Source of the DNA: an uncultured Eubacteriales bacterium
Lineage (GTDB): Bacteria > Bacillota > Clostridia > Christensenellales > Aristaeellaceae
DNA: 64,000 nucleotides
Assembly (NCBI GenBank): GCA_902795275.1
Contig: CADBKQ010000005.1
Location: 45,867 to 109,866 of the forward strand
Direction of reading: 5' to 3'
Positions 25,478 to 33,278 of this stretch are shown one piece after another; positions within the stretch are counted from its first letter, which is position 1, and every line of letters starts with the position of its first letter. The notes under the pieces were generated by a model. It was not told the DNA's origin. It worked only from the letters and a program-made list of their open reading frames with translations, and made no database searches. Both the position numbers and the translations under genes were made by a program.

Positions 25478-26713
25478 ATGAACGATGTGATCATCATCGG
25501 CGGAGGCGCGGCGGGATTGACCGCCGCGCTTTCCGCATCAAAACAGGGCGCTCCTGTGACCGTGCTGGAAGCCGCGCCGCGCGTCGGCAGAAAAATATTG
25601 GCATCGGGCAACGGGCGGTGCAATCTTGCCAATCTGGGCGCGATGCGGTACAATGGAGACAAGGCGCTGGCCGAAGCGGTCATGGAAGCCCTTCCCCCGG
25701 CGCAGGTGCTGGCGTTTTTCGCTTCTCTGGGCCTTGTGACCGTGGAGGAAGCGGGCGGCAGGGTGTATCCCGCCTGCGGCCAGGCGGCGGCAGTGCTGGA
25801 CGTGCTGCGGCTGACGCTGGACAGGCAGGGCGTGAAGGTCGTCTGTGAAGCACCGGTGACAAAGCTCGAAAGAACGAAAGCGGGCTTTCGCGCGGCCACG
25901 CCCCAGGGAAGCTTTGAAGCCCGCGCGGTGGTCGCCGCGTTCGGCGGCATGGCGGGCGGGAAGCTGGGCCACGACGGCGGGCCTTACCAGTTGCTGACGA
26001 AGCTGGGCCACACCCTCGTTCCGCCCCGCCCCGCGCTGACGGCGCTGGTGACGGAGAAGAAAGCGGTACGGGGGTTGAGCGGCCTGCGGCTCCCCGCCCG
26101 GCTGACCCTGTGCGACGGAGTGAAGCCCGTGGAAGCCGCGTCTGGCGAAGCGCTGTTCACCGATTACGGCGTCAGCGGCGTGTGCGCCATGCAGCTGTCC
26201 CGCACGGCGGGAGAACTGCTGAACAGGGGAAAGCAGCCCATGCTGTACCTGGACTTTTCCCCCATGCTGGGATTGACCCTACGGATTTATGACCGTGTGG
26301 AGGCGGGCGACCCCTTTGCAAACGTGCCGCTGCTGCTGGCATGTTTGAAGGAACGGCAGCATACCCTGCCCAGAGAGGCGCTGCTCACCGGCCTGGCCCC
26401 GCGCCTGCTGGCGGAACGGCTGAAAGGGCTGGCGCTGCCGGAATTGGCGAAAAGCCTGGCTGCCTTCCCCGCGCCGGTCGTCGGCGTACGGGGCATGGAA
26501 AACGCCCAGGTCACCGCGGGCGGCATCCGGAGCGGCGAGTTTGACCCAAAGACCCTGCAATCTCGCAGATGTCCCGGCCTGTTCGCCGCCGGGGAAGCCC
26601 TGGATGTGGACGGCGACTGCGGCGGCTATAACCTGCAATTCGCTTTCGCCTCCGGCCTCATCGCCGGAGAGAATGCGGCGAAGGCTTCACCTCATCAGTC
26701 AGGCTTCGCCTGA
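25478..26713 (+). CDS. FAD-dependent oxidoreductase, BaiN/HI0933 family
   Basis: A 411-residue flavoprotein. MNDVIIIGGGAAGLTAALSA is the N-terminal dinucleotide-binding motif (GxGxxG at residues 8-13). GRKILASGNGRCNLANL is the family signature. AGGIRSGEFDPKTLQSR and the C-terminal GLFAAGEALDVDGDCGGYNL motif complete the FAD fold. Members reduce diverse substrates and one (BaiN) acts on bile acids; the substrate here is unknown. The ATG is seven bases after the SH3 gene stop with no good ribosome site, so it may depend on coupling. The last eight codons and the stop are supplied by a family-B repeat, so the native C-terminus has been replaced or extended. Confidence 0.9.
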   Translation: MNDVIIIGGGAAGLTAALSASKQGAPVTVLEAAPRVGRKILASGNGRCNLANLGAMRYNGDKALAEAVMEALPPAQVLAFFASLGLVTVEEAGGRVYPACGQAAAVLDVLRLTLDRQGVKVVCEAPVTKLERTKAGFRAATPQGSFEARAVVAAFGGMAGGKLGHDGGPYQLLTKLGHTLVPPRPALTALVTEKKAVRGLSGLRLPARLTLCDGVKPVEAASGEALFTDYGVSGVCAMQLSRTAGELLNRGKQPMLYLDFSPMLGLTLRIYDRVEAGDPFANVPLLLACLKERQHTLPREALLTGLAPRLLAERLKGLALPELAKSLAAFPAPVVGVRGMENAQVTAGGIRSGEFDPKTLQSRRCPGLFAAGEALDVDGDCGGYNLQFAFASGLIAGENAAKASPHQSGFA

Positions 26714-26862
26714 CAGCTTCCCCTCAAGGGGAAGCCTTTTGGGACGTCTTTTCTATCTTCGTAAAAGTATTACTCGCACTTCATGCAAAACGATCAGCCA
26801 AAAGCCTTCCCCTTGAGGGGAAGGTGGCGCGAAGCGCCGGATGAGGTGGCTTATCATCAATG
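26684..26862 (+). repeat. Family-B inverted repeat of the gut-Firmicute type
   Basis: Two arms face each other across about 65 bases. The left arm is CACCTCATCAGTCAGGCTTC then GCCTGACAGCTTCCCCTCAA and GGGGAAGCC. The right arm is GGCTTTTGG-complementary AAAGCCTTCCCCTTGAGGGG then a GCGCGAAGCGC hairpin and GATGAGGTG. Each arm also contains its own small hairpin. Repeats with this CCTCATC...TTCCCCT(C/T)AAGGGGAAG wording are familiar from gut Clostridia genomes. The left arm runs into the 3' end of the flavoprotein gene. Confidence 0.8.
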
Positions 26863-26873
26863 GGAGGTAATCT

Positions 26874-27476
26874 ATGTCTGAACAATTTATAAATATCAAG
26901 CCCGGCACGCTGCTGGCTCCCGTGCCCGCGGTGATGGTGTCCTGCGCCTTGCCGGGACAGAAGCCCAATATCATTACCCTGGCCTGGGTGGGCACGGTGA
27001 ATTCCGAGCCGCCCATGTGCTCTATTTCCGTGCGCAAGGAGCGCTTTTCTCACGACATCATCCGGGACTCCGGCGAATTCGTCATCAACCTCTGCGGCCA
27101 GGACGACTTAGCGGATACAGATTTCTGCGGCGTGCGTTCCGGCCGGGACGTGGATAAGTTCGCCGAACGCAAGCTGACCCCCGCCGCCGTGCCGGGGTTC
27201 ACCGCCCCCGCTATCGCGGAATGCCCCCTGTACCTGGCTTGCAAGGTCACAAACGTTTTGGAGCTTGGCAGCCATGACATGTTTATCGGCACCATAGAGC
27301 AGGTGGGCGTAAACCCCGCGCTCATGGACGAAGCGGGCCGCATTGATTTCAGCAAGGCCAGCTTAGTGGCCTATAACCATGGCAATTACTACGCCCTGGG
27401 GAAAGCCCTGGGTTTCTTCGGCTATTCCGTCGCCGCGCCGGATGTGCTCAAGCGCCGGATGGAAGCGCTGAAATAA
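26874..27476 (+). CDS. Flavin reductase family protein
   Basis: A 200-residue FMN-binding split-barrel protein of the flavin reductase-like family. Hallmarks are ALPGQKPNIITLAWVGTVNSEPPMCSISV in two adjacent segments, RDSGEFVINLCGQDD, and the late SHDMFIGTIEQVGVN strand. Members use NAD(P)H to reduce flavin or other small electron acceptors. It follows a flavoprotein gene in the same direction, but the family-B repeat separates them. The ATG has GGGAGG eight bases upstream. The stop codon is followed at once by heptad hairpin H1. Confidence 0.88.
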   Translation: MSEQFINIKPGTLLAPVPAVMVSCALPGQKPNIITLAWVGTVNSEPPMCSISVRKERFSHDIIRDSGEFVINLCGQDDLADTDFCGVRSGRDVDKFAERKLTPAAVPGFTAPAIAECPLYLACKVTNVLELGSHDMFIGTIEQVGVNPALMDEAGRIDFSKASLVAYNHGNYYALGKALGFFGYSVAAPDVLKRRMEALK

Positions 27477-27477
27477 A

Positions 27478-27588
27478 GTGTGGAGTATGGAGAGTGGAGT
27501 GTGGAGTTTTCTCATGGCTTTCTCCTTCTCCAAATCAAGCATTCACTGTTTATCACTCCACTCTTCACACTCCACTCTCCACACTCTA
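27478..27588 (+). repeat. Heptad-repeat hairpin H1 (GTGTGGA units)
   Basis: The left arm, 27478-27507, consists of 7-bp units GTGTGGA, GTATGGA, GAGTGGA, GTGTGGA. The right arm, 27554-27588, is the complement made of the same units (GAGTGGA, GTGTGAA, GTGTGGA when reversed). The loop is about 46 bases and shares TCTCCTTCTCC with the loop of H3. The element starts one base after the flavin reductase stop and ends just before the dnaX ribosome site. Confidence 0.85.
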
Positions 27589-27609
27589 TTATGGCAGGAG
27601 GTCACCTCT

Positions 27610-29214
27610 TTGTACCAAGCCCTGTACCGCGTCTGGCGGCCCAAGACCTTTTCCGACATGGTGGGCCAGGAGGCCATCGTGCGCACGCTCCGCAACCAGG
27701 TGATGACGGGGCGCATTGCTCACGCCTACCTGTTCTGCGGCAGCCGCGGCACGGGCAAGACCAGCGCCGCCCGCATCCTGACCCGGGCCATCAACTGCCT
27801 GAACCCGCAAAACGGCGACCCTTGCGGGGAATGCGCGTCCTGCCAGACCATTGAAAGCGGCGCGTCCTTCGACGTGTACGAAATGGACGCGGCCAGCAAC
27901 AGCCGGGTGGAGGAAATTCGGGAGCTGCTGGAAAAGGTGGACTATCCGCCCCAGTTCGGCAAATACAAGGTGTACATCATCGACGAAGTGCACATGCTCT
28001 CCAACGCGGCCTTCAACGCCTTATTGAAAACCCTGGAAGAGCCGCCGGAATATATGGTGTTCATTTTAGCCACCACCGAGCCGCAGAAGCTGCCCTCCAC
28101 CATCCTCTCCCGCTGCCAGCGCTACGACTTCGGGCGCTACTCCGAAGACCAGATCGCCGGGCATCTTTTGCATGTGGTGACGGAGAGCGGCGAGCAGGCC
28201 GAGCCGGAAGCCCTGAATCTGATTGCCCGCGCCGCCGAGGGCGGCATGCGCGACGCCCTGTCCATCCTGGATATGTGCATGGGCGGCGGTGAGATCATCA
28301 CCGAAGAGCATGTCCGCGCGGCTTTAGGTACGGCGGATCGGGCGTTCCTCTTTTCCTTTGCCGATGCCCTGGCGCATAAAGACGCCGCCGAAGCGCTAAA
28401 GCTCATTGAACAGCTCATGCGGGGCGGGCGGGACGTGCAGGTGTTTTTAAAGGACGTGTCCGCCCACCTGCGGCTGCTGATGGCGGCGCTGCTCTGCGGA
28501 AAAGATGAAGCGCTGCCGGGAGCCAGCGGGGACAACATGCGCCGCTATACCGACCAGGCCAAGCAGTTTTCCCAGCAGCGGCTTTTGCGGGTGCTGGATC
28601 TGTGCATGAAAGCAGAAGCGGACACCCGCTGGGCGGCATCGGCCCGGTCGGTGCTGGAAATCTTCGCCCTCCGGGCCTGCGACCAGCCGGAGGACAGGGA
28701 CATCGAAGCCCTGCTGGAGCGAGTGACGGAGCTGGAGCACGAGCTGGCGGAACTGAAAGCCACAGGCGTCCGCGCTGCCCCCGCGCCCGCGGAAAGCAGC
28801 GGACAGGCAGCAAAAAAGCCCGTCGCGCCTAAGCCCGCGCCCATCGTGGAAACCCCGGTGCCCGACGGCGGCAAAGCGCCCAAGGACGTGTGGAACGACG
28901 CGCTGAAATTGCTCAAGAAAACCGAGCCCTCCATTTACGGCCCCCTGTCCCGGGCCAAATACGGCGGGTATCAGGACGGCACCTATAAAGCCCTGTTCCT
29001 GCCGGGAGAAGAAATCTTCCGGAATATGCTGTCCAATGAAAAGCACAGAGCAAAAATCGAGCAGGCGCTCAAGGACTGCGGCGGGCTGAACCCGAAGTTC
29101 GAGGCCGCTTCCAATCTTCCCCCGCCCGACCCTGACGCGGGCAAGCGCCGGGAGGAAAACATGAACAGTCTGATCGATATGTTCGGGCGGGATAAGGTGC
29201 AGATTGATGAGTGA
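27610..29214 (+). CDS. dnaX: DNA polymerase III subunits gamma/tau
   Basis: DnaX is the clamp-loader ATPase of the replisome. The 534-residue product starts LYQALYRVWRPKTFSDMVGQ and has the P-loop GSRGTGKTS near residue 40, the zinc module CLNPQNGDPCGECASC, the Walker B IIDEVHMLS, and the SRC motif (LSRCQRYDF). The C-terminal tau-like part is short and Ala/Pro-rich before a terminal domain. The start is TTG at 27610, eight bases after GGAGG. The open frame further upstream runs through hairpin H1 and is not coding. Confidence 0.95.
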   Translation: MYQALYRVWRPKTFSDMVGQEAIVRTLRNQVMTGRIAHAYLFCGSRGTGKTSAARILTRAINCLNPQNGDPCGECASCQTIESGASFDVYEMDAASNSRVEEIRELLEKVDYPPQFGKYKVYIIDEVHMLSNAAFNALLKTLEEPPEYMVFILATTEPQKLPSTILSRCQRYDFGRYSEDQIAGHLLHVVTESGEQAEPEALNLIARAAEGGMRDALSILDMCMGGGEIITEEHVRAALGTADRAFLFSFADALAHKDAAEALKLIEQLMRGGRDVQVFLKDVSAHLRLLMAALLCGKDEALPGASGDNMRRYTDQAKQFSQQRLLRVLDLCMKAEADTRWAASARSVLEIFALRACDQPEDRDIEALLERVTELEHELAELKATGVRAAPAPAESSGQAAKKPVAPKPAPIVETPVPDGGKAPKDVWNDALKLLKKTEPSIYGPLSRAKYGGYQDGTYKALFLPGEEIFRNMLSNEKHRAKIEQALKDCGGLNPKFEAASNLPPPDPDAGKRREENMNSLIDMFGRDKVQIDE

Positions 29215-29217
29215 GTG

Positions 29218-29333
29218 AGGGATTAGGGAATAGGGATTAGAGATTAGATAATAGTCATTGAAAGCATAATTGGTTTCCATTGTTCAACTATATACCCTAA
29301 TCCCTATTCCCTAATCCCTAATCCCTAATCCCT
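29218..29333 (+). repeat. Heptad-repeat hairpin H2 (AGGGATT units)
   Basis: The left arm, 29218-29254, reads AGGGATT, AGGGAAT, AGGGATT, AGAGATT, AGATAAT. The right arm, 29294-29333, is the complement with units AGGGATT (four) and AGGGAAT (one). The loop is about 39 bases and ends in AACTATATA, which also ends the loop of H4. It begins four bases after the dnaX stop and ends before the next ribosome site. Confidence 0.88.
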
Positions 29334-29351
29334 CAAAAAAAGGAGCGTGCT

Positions 29352-30479
29352 ATGAATTCCAACCGCGGTCAATACAACGATTCTCCTCTTTATAATATGA
29401 AAACCAAGCGCGGAGGCCGCAAAAAGCCCGCGCCTGCGCCCCGGAGCCAGGAACAGGAGCAGGGCTGGGCCCAGTCGCCCCAGGAAAGCGAACCTCAGGG
29501 AATCAAGCGCCACGTGTTTTTATCCCTGGTGCTGTCCTTCCTGCTGCCGCTGCTGTTTCTGGCATCGCTGATTGTGCCCAGCAACGAGCTTCGCTGGGCG
29601 TTCCTAGCGGTCACGGCGCTGAGCGTGCTGAGTATGTGGATTCTGGGCGCGTTTGTGCGCAGCGCGCGGAACACGCTGACGGTGATTTATATCGCCCTGT
29701 CGGTGGTGATCGGCCTGGCGCTGTTCATTAATCAGCAGTCGCCCGAAGCGCTGCGGGCCATTGCCACCCGCAATCCTCCTTCCGCCGTGCAGCAGGATCA
29801 GCAGGCGCTGATGAATGCCATGGCCACGGAAGCGCCGGAGCCCACCACCGACCCTTCCTCCCTCATTCCCGAAGCGCAGAAGCGGCTGAAAGGCTTCTTT
29901 GACGCCTGGGGGAAAAACCAGATTCAGGAGATTCTGAAATATTGCAGCCCGGCCTGGATCAACGCCACTCCCGCGCATACCAACGTGCTGTTCCAGTCTC
30001 TCAGCGGCAATATTCCTTTGGACTTCGAGGTGGAAAACGATAACGGCAGCGACGCCAACGCCAACCGCGTGATTACGGTGAAAGCCTATTTCCAGGACGG
30101 CGCCGAGACGAAGGCGTATCGGCTGAACGTGCGCATGGTGAAAACCAACGACGTGTGGTATGTGGACCCCAATTCCCTCGACCTGGTGCCGGTGAACGAA
30201 GCGGCGGAGCAGAAGGCGTCCATATCGAACAACATGGTGATCAACACCACCATCGCGCCGGAAGTCACCAAGGACCCCAACGAGCCGCAGATCGTGGTGT
30301 ACTACAACAAAGAAGGCAAGGGCAAGTATTACCATACGGACAAGCATTGTCCCGCTGTGGCTTCCCAGTGGTGGCCGCTTACGGAATTCTCCTTTGATCT
30401 GATCAACAGCCGCGAGTTCAAAAACCTGCTGCCCTGCCAGAAGTGCGGCGCTCCGCCCCGGCCCAGCGTGGGACAGTAG
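29352..30479 (+). CDS. Membrane protein with C-terminal Ada-like zinc motif
   Basis: A 375-residue protein of unknown function. A polar N-terminal tail of about 50 residues is followed by three hydrophobic segments between about 55 and 125 (VFLSLVLSFLLPLLFLASLI is the first). A predicted external domain of about 200 residues contains FFDAWGKNQIQEILKYCSP, reminiscent of NTF2-like folds. The last 45 residues have YYHTDKHC, then LPCQKCGAPPRP, the H-x4-C ... C-x2-C pattern of Ada-type zinc modules found at the ends of secreted nucleases. It lies between two AGGGATT hairpins (H2 and H3). Confidence 0.65.
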   Translation: MNSNRGQYNDSPLYNMKTKRGGRKKPAPAPRSQEQEQGWAQSPQESEPQGIKRHVFLSLVLSFLLPLLFLASLIVPSNELRWAFLAVTALSVLSMWILGAFVRSARNTLTVIYIALSVVIGLALFINQQSPEALRAIATRNPPSAVQQDQQALMNAMATEAPEPTTDPSSLIPEAQKRLKGFFDAWGKNQIQEILKYCSPAWINATPAHTNVLFQSLSGNIPLDFEVENDNGSDANANRVITVKAYFQDGAETKAYRLNVRMVKTNDVWYVDPNSLDLVPVNEAAEQKASISNNMVINTTIAPEVTKDPNEPQIVVYYNKEGKGKYYHTDKHCPAVASQWWPLTEFSFDLINSREFKNLLPCQKCGAPPRPSVGQ

Positions 30480-30485
30480 GGGTTA

Positions 30486-30584
30486 AGGGATTAGGGAATA
30501 GGGATTAGGGAATAGTCTTTTTCCGTCTCCTTCTCCTGACTATTCAATTCTCGCAGTCCATTCCCTATTCCCTACTTATTCCCC
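30486..30584. repeat. Heptad-repeat hairpin H3 between convergent genes
   Basis: The left arm, 30486-30515, alternates AGGGATT and AGGGAAT. The right arm, 30560-30584, is shorter and less regular, with two AGGGAAT units on the complementary strand. The stop codon TAG and last codons (Gly-Asn-Lys) of the minus-strand SPOR gene lie inside the right arm. It is the only one of the seven flanked by stops on both sides. Confidence 0.8.
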
Positions 30585-31411
30585 AGCGCCGCGGCATACG
30601 CCGCCATACGGCAGATACATTCCAGGTGGCAGTATTTCACCTGGGCGCCGAGCCGGGTGAGGCTCTGGGCCGAACCGGCTGCATGGAGGCTTTGGGCGCA
30701 GTCTGACAGGATTTGCCGCAGACCGGACACGGCGGGCGGCGCGGACGCGCCGAAGCGGGCTTTCAACCGTTCAGCCAGTTCGTTCAGGGTGTCCTGCTCC
30801 GATTTCATGGCCGCCAGCGTATCGCGGGCATCCGTTTCCTGTTTGTCCAGGGACAGCGACAGCTGATACAAATGGCCGCACAGCTTTTCCAGGGCGGCAT
30901 AGGCGTCGCTGAGGGCGGTCAGCTGGCCTTTCTGACCGGTCAGGCGCAGCGTGATTTCAGGGGACACGATCTCCACCACCTCGGTATCCAGACTGTGCCG
31001 GGTTTTCAGGCGGGTCATCACGGCCTGGGCGTCCGCCCGGGCGTCATAGGCCGCGGCCAGCACCCGGCAGCCGTCCTTCTGAAAGAGGTAACCGCCCGCG
31101 CCGCGGGCGCGAAGCCCCTCCGCTTCCTGGCGGGCCAAAGCGGTATCCTCAAATACGCCGGTTTGCAGGGCGTACCAGCTTTGGCCGGAAAGGGTGATCG
31201 TCCGTTCGTCCGCCTGGGTTTCCTCCGGCGGCAGGGTGGGCGCGGGGTCAGCGGCGATGTGCGCCTGGGGAACCGGAACCATCCTCCGCAGATACGCCGA
31301 CCCGCCGAAGCCCAGCCCGATGCCTACCAGCAGCGCCAGCGCCCATCCTCCCCGCGCCCTGCGCACCTTGTACCGCCTGGTCGCCAGCCTGCCCGCCCGC
31401 ACGCGCATCAC
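30572..31411 (-). CDS. SPOR-domain membrane protein
   Basis: A 279-residue protein with a basic cytoplasmic start, one membrane segment (GWALALLVGIGLGFGGSAYL at about 22-41), a Pro/Ala linker and a SPOR domain (WYALQTGVFEDTALARQEAE to about residue 145) of the kind that binds denuded peptidoglycan. A C-terminal helical region carries several Cys. Family knowledge suggests a role at septa or in sporulation. GTG at 31411 or ATG one codon on could be the start; both follow GAGGAG. It is convergent with the gene at 29352. Confidence 0.75.
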   Translation of the reverse strand: MMRVRAGRLATRRYKVRRARGGWALALLVGIGLGFGGSAYLRRMVPVPQAHIAADPAPTLPPEETQADERTITLSGQSWYALQTGVFEDTALARQEAEGLRARGAGGYLFQKDGCRVLAAAYDARADAQAVMTRLKTRHSLDTEVVEIVSPEITLRLTGQKGQLTALSDAYAALEKLCGHLYQLSLSLDKQETDARDTLAAMKSEQDTLNELAERLKARFGASAPPAVSGLRQILSDCAQSLHAAGSAQSLTRLGAQVKYCHLECICRMAAYAAALGNK

Positions 31412-31481
31412 CGCCCTTTCTCCTCATTGTATGCGGCGGGCTGAAGGAATATGAGAAACATCACAAACGATGGAGGCACAT

Positions 31482-32255
31482 ATGCGTTACCACATTGACA
31501 CCATCCCGGTCTGGGACGCCGTGAAGCAGCACGGCGAATGCCCCCTGTGCGCGCTGCGCCGACGCAACGAGTTCATCGACGTGGAACGGTTTTTGGGCGC
31601 GTCGGTCATGGAGCCGGACACCCGCATCCAGGTGAACGACATCGGCTTCTGCGCCCATCACCAGGTCCTGCTCTACGAGCAGAAAAACCGCCTGGGCCAC
31701 GCGCTGATGATGCACACTCACCTGAAAGAGACCATCCGCAAATTGCAGCCCATCCTGGAGGAGGCTGCTTCCGCCGGGGAAAAGAGCGCCAGAACCCCCG
31801 CCCTCAAGCGGATGCTGGGCAAGAGCGAGGGCAAGGGCGGCTTACAGGAGGCGGCGAAGAAGGTGCGCGCCATGAGCGAAAGCTGCATCCTGTGCGACAC
31901 CATCGAGGAAAACACCCGGCGCTACGCCTACACCATGCTGCATCTGTATAAAAACGATCCCGCTTTCCGCAAGGAGTTCGCCGCGTCCAAAGGCGTTTGC
32001 ATGCCGGATATGGCGATGCTGCTGGAAATGGCGGAGGAAGCCCTCAGCGGCGACACGCTGCTGGACTTCCTGAAAGACCTGAAAAACACCATGCAGGCGA
32101 GCATGGACAAGCTGGAAAAGGACATCGAGGGCTTCACCCTGAAATTCGATTACCGCAACGCGGACAAGCCCTGGGGCGACAGCCGGGGCTCCCTGGAGAG
32201 GACGATCAACAAACTGCAGGGCTGGTGCCTGGGAGAGGAGCCGAATCCCAAATGA
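31482..32255 (+). CDS. DUF6062 family protein
   Basis: A 257-residue cytoplasmic protein starting MRYHIDTIPVWDAVKQHGECPLC. The GFCAHHQVLLYEQKNRLGHALMMHTHLKE segment and two CxxC pairs (CPLC near residue 23, CILC near 138), together with the CAHH histidines, suggest bound metal. This fits the family numbered DUF6062, seen in Clostridia and of unknown function. The ATG at 31482 follows GGAGG at six bases. The stop overlaps the start of the GerMN lipoprotein gene (ATGA), so they form one operon. Confidence 0.8.
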   Translation: MRYHIDTIPVWDAVKQHGECPLCALRRRNEFIDVERFLGASVMEPDTRIQVNDIGFCAHHQVLLYEQKNRLGHALMMHTHLKETIRKLQPILEEAASAGEKSARTPALKRMLGKSEGKGGLQEAAKKVRAMSESCILCDTIEENTRRYAYTMLHLYKNDPAFRKEFAASKGVCMPDMAMLLEMAEEALSGDTLLDFLKDLKNTMQASMDKLEKDIEGFTLKFDYRNADKPWGDSRGSLERTINKLQGWCLGEEPNPK

Positions 32256-33220
32256 TCCGGAACAAAAAGAAAGCGGCGAGCGTATTCTGTCTGCTGCTGG
32301 CCTGCGCCCTGTGCCTGGCCGGCTGCGCCATTTCCCCGCCGGATTCCCTGAAACGCAGCGGCGTGGACAGCCGCAGCCTCATCAGCGCCAGCACGGTGGA
32401 GCTGAGCCCGGATGAAAAGCCGATGGCCCTGTATTTCCGCTATCAGAATTCGGCGTTTCTGGCGTCGGAACCGCGCCTGGTGGTAGTGCAGCGGAACGAG
32501 AGCCTGGAAAAGGCCGTCGTTCAAGCGCTGATCAGCGGCCCGCTGAATACCGAGCTTTCGCCGCTGTTCCCCACGGGCAGCGAAGTGGTGAGCACATCCA
32601 CCCAGAACGGCACCCTGTTCGTCACCCTGAACGAAGCGTTCCTGGGCCGCTATCCCGATGAGCCGGGCGACAGTTCCGCGGGCTACTGGAAAACGGAGGG
32701 GCCTGCCCGCCGCCAGCTCTGCCTGGACGCGCTGGCCGCCACCCTGACGGAGGCGGGCCTGTGCGACCGGGTGCAGGTGCTGGTGCAGCGGGATCTGGGC
32801 CATGCTTCGAGTATGCGGCTGCAGGCCGGCTTTCTGAACCGCAGCGGGGATACGTCCATGCTGCCCCCCATCGTGCGGAACGAAAGCGTGCTGCTCACGC
32901 CCCACAATACGGCGGAGTGCGTGCTGAACGCCTGGCTGCGGCAGGACTGGGACGCGCTTTCGCTGTTCTGCGTCCATGCGCCGGGGGAACAGAGCGTGTT
33001 TGAAGCGTTCGAGGCCGCCAAGGTGCTGGTGGGCTTTGCGCTGTCCCCCGGCAGCGTGGCTTACGATGGCCAGCGGGCCGTGGTGACGGCGAAGCTGACT
33101 CTGCGCGGGGACAATCAGGACGTTGAGATTTCCGGGTATCCGCTGCGCCTGATTCGCGAGGAAGGCCTTTGGAAAACGGATTATGAAGCCCTGCTCTCCA
33201 TGATGCGGGCGGAAGAATGA
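32252..33220 (+). CDS. Lipoprotein with GerMN domain
   Basis: A 322-residue lipoprotein. The signal MIRNKKKAASVFCLLLACAL is followed by the lipobox LAGC. A GerMN-type domain follows (PRLVVVQRNESLEKAVVQALISGP...LFVTLNEAFL), the fold named after the spore germination protein GerM. Its family is tied to sporulation and wall assembly. The C-terminal part (ECVLNAWLRQDWDALSLFC) is NTF2-like. The start overlaps the DUF6062 stop by four bases. A second GerMN lipoprotein gene follows. Confidence 0.85.
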   Translation: MIRNKKKAASVFCLLLACALCLAGCAISPPDSLKRSGVDSRSLISASTVELSPDEKPMALYFRYQNSAFLASEPRLVVVQRNESLEKAVVQALISGPLNTELSPLFPTGSEVVSTSTQNGTLFVTLNEAFLGRYPDEPGDSSAGYWKTEGPARRQLCLDALAATLTEAGLCDRVQVLVQRDLGHASSMRLQAGFLNRSGDTSMLPPIVRNESVLLTPHNTAECVLNAWLRQDWDALSLFCVHAPGEQSVFEAFEAAKVLVGFALSPGSVAYDGQRAVVTAKLTLRGDNQDVEISGYPLRLIREEGLWKTDYEALLSMMRAEE

Positions 33221-33278
33221 TTGCAAAGGATCAATGGCAAAGGACGGCGCGCGCCGTTGCGGAAAGAAGATGGAAACA

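Noticed and set aside
21784..25950. Minus-strand open frame of about 1388 codons opposite the SH3 protein
   Set aside because: Antisense shadow. The plus-strand frame has a signal peptide, SH3 repeats and a ribosome site. The minus frame has none, and it runs across a promoter.
27478..27609. Possible 44-residue extension of DnaX
   Set aside because: It is the translation of heptad hairpin H1. The TTG at 27610 has a well-placed GGAGG and matches the family start.
29218..30584. Heptad arrays as CRISPR repeats
   Set aside because: Units are 7 bp, directly adjacent without spacers, and arranged as inverted arms. No cas genes are present.
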